Origin: Ptychodera flava
Taxonomy: Eukaryota > Hemichordata > Enteropneusta > Ptychoderidae
DNA: 64,000 nt
Assembly: GCF_041260155.1 (NCBI RefSeq)
Contig: NC_091941.1
Location: 38,264,747 to 38,328,746, forward strand
Direction: 5' to 3'
The notes beneath the pieces are model-generated. The model did not search any database. It had not been told where the DNA came from and saw nothing but the letters and a program-made list of their open reading frames with translations. This document shows positions 23,701 to 37,129 of the stretch, piece after piece (the first letter of the stretch is position 1; the number at the start of each line of letters is the position of its first letter). The position numbers were made by a program, and so were the translations under genes.

Positions 23701-25899
23701 TGATGTGCCCGGTGCAACATTGGAAGCTGGTGTGTAATACAAAGCTATGGCATTGATTCCATCCTTCTTGATGAGATCAGGCAAGACTAAGATGTCAGGG
23801 GTCCACTCTGACTGGCTGGTACCAATACCAAAATAGCCATTTTCACTGGTTTTGTAACCATTCAGATCGTAATGCAAGTAGACAGTACTTGTTACCCCAT
23901 CATACAGAGCTATGACCAACCCATCTAGAATGGTATCACCAACTCCACCATCATAGAGTTCAATAAACTGAGCCGATGCATCCACATCAAATTCATTGAT
24001 GACTATGTTGGGTTGCAGTGTTGGATCAAGAGTTGGAAGAGCTGGGCTTGGCGAAGACAGGGTGAGATTACAGACATTGGTGGCACCTGGCGTTGGCACT
24101 GTGAGAGCAAACTGTGACAACTTCAAAGGATCTGTACCAGTGCAGCGACTCAGGCTTTCATCTTCAGCAAGATGGGCACTATCTTCATGGAGAGTATCTT
24201 CACCAGGTGTTAGCACATCTGTCAGTGTGTCATCATGTTGACCACCGTTGTCATAAACTATAGCATCGATCAATCCAGTGTTGGTGACACTCATACCAAT
24301 GGTGTAGCTTGCAGGATTGCCATAGTACAAGGCAACAGCATCTTCGCCGTTTTGAATTGATATGCTGCCATCAAGAATTAGGTCTGGAGTTGGGATAATA
24401 TTGCTTGATCCTACAACAAAGTGGCCTCTTGCTGGAATGGTTTGATCATTTGGTAATGCTATCACAGCATAGGCTGTGTCACTGCTGCCTGTGTAGAAAA
24501 CAAGAACATAATTCTGCAGCTGCACTTGATAATTTTCGGTGTTGAATAGTTCAACAAATTCTTGGTCATCAGTTCCAGGGTTATCGGCATTGAGTTCGTT
24601 GATTACAATAGGCGATGTCACAGGTATTGATGGAGTTGTTGACTGGGAAATACTGGTTTGTTGTGATGACGTAGTAGATATCACTGCTGTAGGGTATGGA
24701 AAACTGCAGTTGTTGTCTGAGCCAGGTGTTATTGGACCTAGCCAGTACTGAGAAAGAATTCTTGGATCTGTACCAGTGCATCGACCAAGAGACTCATCAG
24801 GAAAATCATAAAAATAATCATCTTCATGCAGTGTCAGTTCTCCTGGAGTTAAAATGTTTGTAAGGCTGTCAGAATGGTCTCCATTGTTGTCATAAACTAT
24901 GGCATCTACCAAGTTATCTGTCGTCACTGTCATACCAACTGTGTACAGTGATGGACTACCATAGTACAAAGCAACAGCATCAACTCCATTTTGTAAGATG
25001 TGTTCATCACCTGGTAATAGTCTGTCTGGCATTGGATCAACCAATGCTGATCCAATAACATAATAGCCATTGGCACCAATACTTCCATTCAATGCTATCA
25101 CCATGTAAGCTCTATTGGCATCATTTCCATTGTAGAATACTAAAACATAGTTGTCAAGATTGACTATGGAGTCTGCTGTGTTGTAGAGTTCAATGAATTC
25201 TGCCTGATCTGTTCCTGGGTTGTCAGCATTCAATTCATTCAAGATCACTGTTTTGGGAACGCAGTTGTTGCTACTTCCTGGTGTGTGAGGAGTCAGCAGG
25301 AATTGTGACAGCGTCAATGGATCTGTTCCGGCACATCGACTCAAAGACTCATCCACATCATCTCCACCGGAATCTTCATGTAGAGTCCTTTGTCCTGGAG
25401 TCAGGACATCTATCAGTTTGCTGTCGTCATGGTCACCACCTTTGTCATAAACAATAGCATCCACAAGACTGTCATTGGTCACACTCATACCAATGCTAAA
25501 CTTAGAAGTGTCACCATAATACAGAGCTACAGCATCAATGCCATTTTGTATTATGTTTGTATCCCCTAGAAGAACATCTGGTGTTGGAACAACATTGGAT
25601 GAACCAATCAAATAGAAGCCCTTGGCAGCTATACTTGAACTGCTACTAAACGTGATGACATCATAGGCAGTTTCTCCGTTTCCATTGTAGAGAACCACAA
25701 CATAGTTTTCTAATGAGACGGTTTGGTCAGCTGTGTTGAAGAGTTCAATGTACTCCTTGGCATCAGTGCTGGGATTGTCAGCATTCAGTTCATTAAGAAG
25801 TACACTTGCATGACTGGTGAGAGGTCCTAGCAATGTAAGTCCAAAGATCACCAAAGTTACCATCTCTGAAACTTTTGGAAACTTGTTTGTGAGTCCCAT
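7089..25899 (-). CDS. Giant LTD-repeat type I membrane protein (18 coding exons, ~2515 aa)
   Basis: Coding exons (minus strand, 5' to 3'): 25899-22727, 22369-22219, 21691-21535, 21157-20943, 20535-20004, 19234-19094, 18014-17839, 17269-16912, 16423-16232, 15558-15400, 14851-14680, 14059-13716, 13174-12967, 12524-11652, 10583-10315, 9824-9627, 8707-8605, 7215-7089. Every junction is GT-AG and every phase matches, giving 7548 nt with one terminal TAG. The start is the ATG at 25899, just after a good acceptor (exon edge 25905), so a 5' UTR exon probably lies upstream; an in-frame ATG at 25935 lies inside that putative intron. The product has a signal peptide (about residues 1-31), twelve repeats with the lamin-tail-domain signature (INEhNxDxPGxDxxEFIELY, then GYFxIGS, then IQNGxDAVALY, then LxDAxVY), each ending in a DESxSRC...TPGxxNxC tail, then a ~150-residue membrane-proximal region, a transmembrane helix and a 42-residue tail. 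LTDs are known in nuclear lamins and in secreted bacterial proteins; a role in adhesion or extracellular binding is inference. The exon model is firm; the function is unknown. Confidence 0.9.
9627..10583 (-). CDS. Membrane-proximal exons of the LTD-repeat gene (exons 15-16)
   Basis: Exon 15 (10583-10315) closes LTD repeat 12 with the QDESINRC tail and a CTCC cluster, then moves into a different kind of sequence. Exon 16 (9824-9627) continues it to the edge of the transmembrane segment. This part of about 150 residues has motifs such as LVDADCEVW, INEIVDGVEAGCQCGF, SKIFCGSVVYQANMLAMS and NTYTVDNLCVSDC, at least six cysteines and an NYT glycosylation site. It does not resemble an LTD, and I do not recognise its family. 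Its place just outside the membrane suggests a small disulphide-bonded stalk or SEA-like module, but that is only a guess. Confidence 0.8.
14598..14720 (-). repeat. 41-bp tandem triplication over the splice donor of LTD exon 11
   Basis: CTGTAACCAGTGAGAT begins at 14598, 14639 and 14680. The copy at 14680 forms the end of exon 11; the other two lie in the intron. The middle copy keeps a perfect donor (CAG|GTGAGT) and the outer one has decayed (GTTAGG). Using the middle donor would add 41 nt and shift the frame. Confidence 0.75.
17425..17610. mobile_element. Partial copy of the TTAA-flanked foldback family
   Basis: After TTAA (17421-17424), AGGACCAGTAGCAGTAACTT, then TTCACTATTTTTGGTTTG, CAAAAGCATGTTGAAAT and GAACTGTTATTGTACAT, as in the left half of the 26.5-kb element. 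The right arm is not evident. Intron 7 of the LTD-repeat gene. Confidence 0.5.
18240..18908 (+). mobile_element. 5'-truncated LINE (CR1/L2/Rex-like) 3' end
   Basis: Plus-strand remnant of the end of a reverse transcriptase ORF: pieces read as EVEIVSIYAYLGSIFDDKLK and KKGQQRLYFLRKLDS, and, after frame breaks, LLPSGQRFQSPACMSNRRKH and AVRLLNEK. This is the usual tail of CR1/L2/Rex-type LINEs. It ends in GGATGAATAAAG and a short (ATTG)n tail near 18880-18900, typical for those clades. It is broken by several stops and frameshifts and lies in intron 6 of the LTD-repeat gene, antisense to it. Confidence 0.7.
22727..25899 (-). CDS. First coding exon of the LTD-repeat gene: signal peptide plus LTD repeats 1-5 and the start of 6
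   Basis: A 3173-nt exon without introns. After the signal peptide (hydrophobic core MVTLVIFGLTLLG, likely cut after SHA near residue 31) come LTD repeats at about residues 32-213, 216-399, 431-610, 631-807 and 812-996; repeat 6 begins near 1014 and runs into exons 2-4. Repeats 1-3 are close copies sharing NELNADNPxTD, DAVALYYG and TDPxxLSQ, which points to recent internal duplication. A Ser/Thr/Pro linker (about 400-430) separates repeats 2 and 3, and another lies near 612-630. Repeats 4 and 5 are more diverged; repeat 5 carries an extra CxCC cluster after SISR. The exon ends in phase 2 (AG|GTAAAA). Confidence 0.9.
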
Positions 25900-26036
25900 C
25901 TTGACCTTGAAACAAAAAGGATTAAAAACATTCAACTTATACTGACTAGATCATTAAACCATGTCTTGTAGTTGTTTACACTATGTGTAACATTTCCCAT
26001 TGTGGAAAGAAACACACATTTACAGGAAAAATGTAT

Positions 26037-26170
26037 TGGTGACAAAACAATGTAAAATGTACTAGTGACAATGCAATGTGAAATGTACGGGTGACAAACA
26101 GTGATACATGTAATAGTGATAAACAGTGTTAAACGTACTAGTGACAAAATGTTGAATGTACTGGTGGTAA
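26037..26170. repeat. Minisatellite upstream of the LTD-repeat gene
   Basis: About five imperfect copies of a ~30-bp unit (GTGACAAAACAATGTAAAAT, GTACTAGTGACAA and variants), 130-270 bp upstream of the first coding exon, probably in the 5' UTR intron. Confidence 0.55.
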
Positions 26171-26537
26171 AACAATCTTTACATGAACTATATGACCAGT
26201 GATATTCAGTACCTTTGCAGATGACAAGGCAGTAACGCTTATTTCAAACAGTTGTGCACAGACAAAATACCATTAGATACTGGCAATGTGAGTTCAGTTC
26301 TGGATGAGATTGTGCAAACAGTAATACTCCCCTAAAACAATTTTGAAATAGTTCCTTTCAATTGGATTCATTAATTATCACTGACACGTATCAACTTGGT
26401 TTTATCAAGCTTGATGCTGTCACATAGCTTTCACAGCTGTTGAGAGATGATCCTTCAATAGCTAAATCCATGTGCGCATACAATGAAAGTTTCAATATGC
26501 AACTTTATATTTATTTCTGGTGCATTAAACTTATTAA

Positions 26538-26888
26538 AGGGCCAGTACTATGCTTACTTTCAATATTTTTCACTATTTATGTTTTAAATATCAACTATAC
26601 ACATAAATTCTTGTTCTACTCCCCAAAGCATGTTGATATACACAGTATTCAGCTTGTCAACTCAGCCTGTGCATGTGTAAAATGCTTTGGTATTGTTGAC
26701 AAGTGAATTCTGTTCCAGACTTAAATTCAAGTGTAAACAATAACAGTACATTTTACACAATATACATGTCACTTGACAAACTAACAGTTGATGTTTGAAC
26801 ATTCTTTTGGAAGTAGGACAAAAACCTGCTATTAACATGCAAAATAAAAATAATGAGAAAATCATTAAAAGTTTGAGTTCCTTGCCCT
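26538..26888. mobile_element. Foldback MITE with TTAA flanks (351 bp)
   Basis: Starts AGGGCCAGTACT after TTAA (26534-26537) and ends with GCCCT before TTAA (26889-26892). The two halves are imperfect inverted copies (left TTGTTCTACTCCCCAAAGCA, right complement TTTGTCCTACTTCCAAAAGA). Relatives occur near 1690-1880, 17425-17600, 32340-32570 and 53010-53250, recognisable by AAAGCATGTTGAAA and a GTAAA(T/A)GCACTGTTATTGTT-like motif. Confidence 0.6.
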
Positions 26889-26892
26889 TTAA

Positions 26893-31557
<4,665 letters not shown>

Positions 31558-34015
31558 TCACTTTGCAGATGTGGTTTCTTCAGCCATGGGAGTACTTGAG
31601 CTGAGCAAACTTTCTGCGCCTGGCTCCTTCACTTGACCCCCTAAGTTATTGTGTGTCTGGTAGCAACGGTAACCTTTCACCCACTGCCGTCGATCCATCC
31701 ATCCAGGTTTCAGCAAGTTTCTTCTGCACGGTATAGGCCGACAACGCGCACGCGGCAGACACGCTAACCTAACATTGGTAACAGTGACAGACAAGCAATC
31801 ATAGGCCTAAGCGTTTTACACCTAAATGTACTTATTCAACGTATTTTGAACAAAATTAAAATTTAGAGAGGAAAACAATAGTTGTTCGTATTACTGCCAT
31901 CCCGCCGCTACCATTAGAAGAAATCCCTCTCCCCGCGCTCATCCGCCAAGAAAGCGCTTTAAGCTGTGTCCACAAAAAACGGGGGGGGGGAGGCTGGAGG
32001 AATTCAGGGGGGACTCGAAAATTTATGGGGTAGTAGAGGGGGACTTGAAAGTTTTGCTTTGTCTATAGGGAGGACCTGAAAAATTTTTGGTTCCCTTTTA
32101 CTTTTTACATTTTCCGATTCCAAGGTTTGGTAGGTAATTAAATGAATACCATTTTAATGTAACTAAATTGTTCTAATCATACAAAATCTAGAACTATTTT
32201 GTCACATTTCATGACTTTTATCTCTAAAAAATCCAAACATCTAAACAAATTGTCGTAAAAAATCAAACTTAGGCCTTGGTAACAGGGCAGAATCGAAGCT
32301 GCGACTGTTGATGATTTTTGCAATATTTGTACGCATAGGCCTATACCATCCACAGTTACTTGCTGTCTCCCTACAGCATGCTGAAACACACAATATTCAG
32401 TTTGTCGACAAAGCCTGTATATGTAAATATGTATAGGGTAATAAGTTAATTAGAGTCCAGACTGACAGTCATTTGTCAATGATACAAATGCATGGTACGC
32501 ATACACAGGCTGTGTTAGCAAGCTGAATACTGGACAGTTCAACATGTTGTAGGGAGTCGAACAAGAATGGAATTATTTATTTTTAACCAAATTTGCCAAA
32601 ATTTCAGAGATTAAAACGTTTATGTGATGGACCTTCCAGTATTGTCAATTTTGAGTAGCATCTAAATCATCATATATGTCTTGTACTTTAGAAAGAAATT
32701 TTGAGTAGGTCACTGTGCTCAGTTTTTTACAATTTGGCAATCAGTCACAATTCGCAGACTCTCTCATGATCTTCATTTTGTGTGCTCTTCAGGAGGTGCA
32801 ATTGACCTGGCCAGAGTTGGATTAACTCAAGGTGGCTTAGACTGATAAATCCAAAAATTCCATTGACGCCTTAAAAATGAATCAATTTAAGAACTTGCCT
32901 TAGGAATACGACTCTACAAACTGCTAATAACAGGTACAGCGTTGAACATCTGCGAGCAGAACTGCGCGATACATGTTTATTTTTTCTGCGCGCACATCCC
33001 TTGCCAGTGATAGTTTGGGGGACTTGAAAAATTTTGATCATATATGGGGGATTTGAAATTTTTTTGAGGGTATTGTGGGGGATCAGAAAAAAATTTCAAT
33101 CGCGAATTCTCCAGCCCCCCCCCCCACGTTATTTGTGAACGCAGCCTCATACAGAACAGCTTTGTTTGACTCTCTCGACGTTTTCTTATGATATCATACC
33201 TGTACACAGCCATACTGACAGTGGTATATAAGCTTTAAGTACCACTTCTTTGCATATAGATATCCGTACCTTCTTGGACAAGAAATCCTACAGATTTTAA
33301 TACTGAACACAGTAGGCCTAAAAGGCCTATTTAAAAGCAATTGCCATAAATCATGGCTTACATTTTCGCGATCGTCCTGTACTATTTGAATATTTTCTGA
33401 CGGAGCCGCGGAGGAAATGTGTTGCGAAGTCACAACTACGACCGTCTTTCCTAGTCTCTCTCATTTCTATTTTCCATCGTGACCATTTTCAGAAACTGAA
33501 TATGCACAACTCGAATTAAGAATCAATTAGCGAACATAATAAAGACCAAAACGGATTTTGGCAGCCTTCAGAAAAAGGAACAGAGAAATAATTACGTCAA
33601 ATTAACTATATAACCAAGGCCTCGTCACATGCGAAATATAGCGATGCACTCGAACATGCAACCAGAAAAGTGACTTTGACTATACAACATGTCAACACAT
33701 ATAATCATTCGATCAATACAATCTATCAAGTTTAACATCAAGCAACTGAGGTCGGAACAGCTACTCTCACCATGGTTAATCATTAAACAGAACAGTACTA
33801 CCGAACAGAATCCATATTTTAGTGAAAACTCAAACAACACAATTATGATCGATGTGTGCAATCACTTTCGCGTTTTTTTAAATGATACTATCATATTTCT
33901 TTGTGTGCGTTTTACTGATTGCTGTTGAAGCTTACCATCTTTCGGCTTTGACCGTCACAAGATAGCAAGCCTCAGTGATGCTCAGCACACTGAACACGGT
34001 CATCACCTTTGGCAT
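31558..34015 (-). CDS. Candidate small two-exon gene, 96 aa, family not recognised
   Basis: Exon 1 (34015-33936) starts MPKVMTVFSVLSITEACYLV, a hydrophobic N-terminus that could be a signal anchor, and ends in phase 2 at a good donor (ATG|GTAAGC). Exon 2 (31768-31558) follows an acceptor with a fair pyrimidine tract (TTGTCTGTCACTG...TTAG) and is read in the matching phase to a TGA: a basic, Cys-rich stretch, then GWMDRRQWVKGYRCYQTH and an acidic Ser/Thr-rich end (MAEETTSAK). Exon 2 is clearly more GC-rich than its surroundings. A DNA transposon of about 1.2 kb (31963-33146) sits in the intron. Further exons between the two cannot be excluded, and the exons could belong to something larger. 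No function is proposed. Confidence 0.45.
31963..33146. mobile_element. 1.2-kb DNA transposon with inverted ends and G/C tracts
   Basis: Left end GCTGTGTCCACAAAAAACGG with a G10 tract; the complement of the right end reads GGCTGCGTTCACAAATAACG followed by a G tract and GCTGGAGAATTC, matching AGGCTGGAGGAATTC on the left. Ends resemble those at 55646-56737 (GGCTGCATTCACAAAC). Flanks TAA / TCA. A foldback-family copy (about 32340-32570) sits inside it. No transposase frame. It lies in the intron of the candidate 96-aa gene. Confidence 0.6.
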
Positions 34016-34671
34016 TGCCGGTAAATATGTGATGTGTAAGTCACATATAAAGTCCTCCGTCTTGCAGCTTATTTAATACAAAACCTATCGATAGTTAGAG
34101 TTTGATCGGAATTAGCTTTTCAAACCTGAATGATAAAACATCTTACTTTTAAATATTTTTTGGCAGAATAATATCGGTAAGACAGTCGGCACCGGCATGA
34201 AAACAGCTGCTCTAGGGCCATATTGCACTGTTGCCCGTGCGTTGCCAGAGATACATCGCTACTTCCAGAGGCCATATGCCGTAGGCAATGCATTTCTTGT
34301 AAGGTATGGCACCTCCTGTGACGTGTCATTATTTAATCTAAATGAAAAAAAAAATGTTTATATTCAAATTCGTATTCCCGTAGGCCTAAATAGATAAAGT
34401 AACGAAAGTTACGCTGAACAGCGCCATGAACAAAGGATATAGGCGAACACACACTATAGTTTATTCCGTCAATGGATGCTACATTAAGATTTAATTAAGG
34501 CTTTTTTATACGTTCACGTATGTTTATTGAAGATATTCCAATGCTTGAAGTATGAAATCCGTGACGTTCAGATGTAGCTTTCGGAGGTTTATCACGGCTA
34601 AGTTTCTTCTTGCATTGATGAATAATGCATGCGTTATTTTTATTCGATGTTTACATGTGATTTTTTCAGAG

Positions 34672-34859
34672 CTTCCACGCTCGATAGGAGAAGTTCCCCT
34701 AGTGCGCTAAAAAGACGAACTTCTGGCGAATTGCCGTCCCCGATTAGCAAGGAGCAACATCTTACAGACGAATGTTCACGGATTAACCCGCGCGCGTTTG
34801 CCGAAGAGCCCTTGATAAATGGGCGAGGCGTCGATAGAACTTTTACCCAATCATATTAA
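34672..34859 (+). CDS. Possible terminal coding exon, unrecognised
   Basis: After a convincing acceptor (GTGATTTTTTCAG) the plus strand stays open for about 62 codons to a TAA: hydrophilic, rich in Ser, Arg and Pro (STLDRRSSPSALKRRTSGEL ... GVDRTFTQSY), like the cytoplasmic end of a protein. Base composition is richer in GC than the flanks. I could not find convincing upstream exons on this strand, so the gene it would belong to is unknown; it may be a chance open frame or a pseudo-exon. Confidence 0.25.
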
Positions 34860-35563
34860 ATGCTTTATTCAATCGTTGACGTCACACACAGCTGCATCGA
34901 AATAACGACCGAAGAGCTTGGTTAACATGCTCTCTGTGCTTGTCTCGTGTACTTTAGTGTCTGACAGACTCGGGCACTTTTTAAAAGTCTCGCAAATACT
35001 TTAATTTTCTGTCATAACATCTTCTTGAGCTCAACTGAATGAATATTACGCATTTGGTTGAGAAAATGAAACGTAAAATTGCTCCAGATGTGAACTGTGT
35101 CAGTGATTGTCATACATGTGCCAAGCGAAACAAAGTATGTTACATCAACATCCTTTTGCATTCTCTATGAATTGTCTTTGTTTTTTGTTTGTCTGTTTAA
35201 ATGTTTCTAATACTTTCACACAGTTAATTCTTTCACAGTGGATTCTCTCATGGGTATGTGACAATTCAGAATCCGTGTAACTCTACATGCAACTTTTCGG
35301 ACAATATGTGCAATTTAAGCATCCCGATTAATATATTTTTCACCAAAAATACTACGTATAAAAGCAAAAGTAAACCCTTGAAAATTGAATATTTATATGG
35401 TTTCATCGAGGAACTACGTTAACGGGGGGAAATGTCGTTGATTAAAAACATATCGTCACACATTTGAAAGAGTGCAAAACCAACCCTTTGACTATTTATG
35501 ACCATTTCAATCGTTGGATCAAGTAAGCCATCATGGCCTGCGTCAATGAGCAATACAAACTAA

Positions 35564-36548
35564 GGGACTTGTCAGTTTCTTCGGCCTGGGGGGGGGGGCG
35601 GTTGGATTCATGGGGGGGTCACCCTGTTTTTGACTTTGGTGATAGGGTGGTCACCATGTTTTTGAAATGCCCAATAGGGGGGGTCAGTGTGTTTTTGAAT
35701 TTTGACACAGGCTCATCATTGCCTAAAATGCATCGTGTCAGCCACAAATTTCATCCAGTTGCATTTTTCGGCGCGCCCTTCGGGCGCGTAACTTTAATAA
35801 TCAGACATATTTTTCAGCACGCCCAACTTTAACATATCAGGCATACATATATCAGAGATATATGTATGTTCAATATTTTTTAGCGTGCTCTTCGAGCGCA
35901 TTACTTTAATACATCAGACATTTTTCAGCACACCTTTCCTGTGCATTACTTTGCATTACTTTAATTATACAAGACATATATATCAGAGATATCAGGATGT
36001 TTCATATTTTTCTCCGCGCCCTATACTTAAATAATACTTAAATAAATCAGAGATATATGCCAGAGATATCTTGATGTTTGCTTAGTGAAAGTGTACTATT
36101 ATGAAATCTGCATTTCATATGAAAAGCATGACAAATTCCTGATACTTTTCTTTTCTCTCTATGAGAATTCAGTATGAGAAAGCAACATGCACAAATATCA
36201 ATGTTACAAGAAAAGGTCATCTCAGACTCTGCACTCATCAGATTTGGATAAAATGCCTCTCTATGGTTCCTCAGGAGATTTAATTGGATGGCTGGCAAGT
36301 CTTAACACCCATCAAAGTTTTTGATTTACTGCTTTTTCCTGTTTGATATTAATGATTGACATCCATTTCTGTACAACAGTTCAGGACATCTGGTTAAGCA
36401 TAGAAAGTGTGAAATACATTCACAGCTCATTCAAAATGTACTGTATTCAAACTTTAAGATTGACACTTTGAAATTCCTATTTTACAACTGACATGCCAAC
36501 AATTTCATTAAAACACAGAATGACTGTTGACATATAAAGGTATGTAAA

Positions 36549-36645
<97 letters not shown>

Positions 36646-36841
36646 TACAGTATTATATTATTACATATTACAGTTGTCGCGTGCAGGGGGGAGGTCACCC
36701 TGTTTTCAAAATTTGGAATAGGGGGGGTCACCCTGTTTTCAAAATTTGGAATGGGGGAGGGGGGGTCAGCCACTTTTTGACGTCGGCAAAAAATAATCCA
36801 CCGGCCCCCCCCCCCCCCGGCCGAAGAAACTGACCAGTCCC
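35564..36841 (+). mobile_element. 1.3-kb G-rich DNA transposon (copy 1)
   Basis: Ends GGGACTTGTCAGTTTCTTCG and complement GGGACTGGTCAGTTTCTTCG, both next to long G runs; TAA flanks on both sides (35561-35563 and 36842-36844). GGGGGGGTCACCCTG-type repeats lie at both ends and an (AT)n tract near 36555-36650. Matches 49816-51258 in the opposite orientation. No transposase frame; Harbinger-like by flank only. Confidence 0.7.
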
Positions 36842-37056
36842 TAAAACCCAAGGTTATATTTTCGTTGCGAAATACTTTCATTTTCATACTGAACCTGATG
36901 TTGGAGAAATTCAACGTTAAAGCATACATACCTGACCAATATTTTCTACGTTTACTCGCATCTGAAATCGCCTTAACTCTAACGTGGAGTATCCTTGTTA
37001 TGAAATTTGCGAACAGCTTTGGTATTCTTCAGTTATTTTGTTTTTGTTTCTTGCAG

Positions 37057-37125
37057 AGAAGAGAAGTAGACTTCTATAAAGACGTTCAGATCAAAACATG
37101 GCGTGGTAGTCTACGAGATAAATGA
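37057..37125 (+). CDS. Possible terminal exon behind a strong splice acceptor
   Basis: A very good acceptor (TTTTGTTTTTGTTTCTTGCAG) is followed by a short open stretch (RREVDFYKDVQIKTWRGSLR, then DK and TGA). All three frames stop within the next 75 bases, so it could only be a last coding exon or a UTR exon. No matching upstream exon was found. Weak candidate. Confidence 0.18.
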   Translation, partial: RREVDFYKDVQIKTWRGSLRDK

Positions 37126-37129
37126 AGAT

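Noticed and set aside
23439-24781. Open frames on other frames or strand inside the large LTD exon
   Set aside because: Shadows of the long coding exon; no domain content of their own.
25900-25935. Upstream in-frame ATG at 25935 as the start of the LTD-repeat protein
   Set aside because: A strong splice acceptor (TTTTTGTTTCAAG) lies between it and the ATG at 25899, so those bases are probably intronic; the shorter start also gives the better signal peptide.
34150-34330. Possible exon after an acceptor at about 34165
   Set aside because: Open on both strands, with an internal near-repeat (GGCCATAT), and no partner exons; looks more like a short dispersed repeat.
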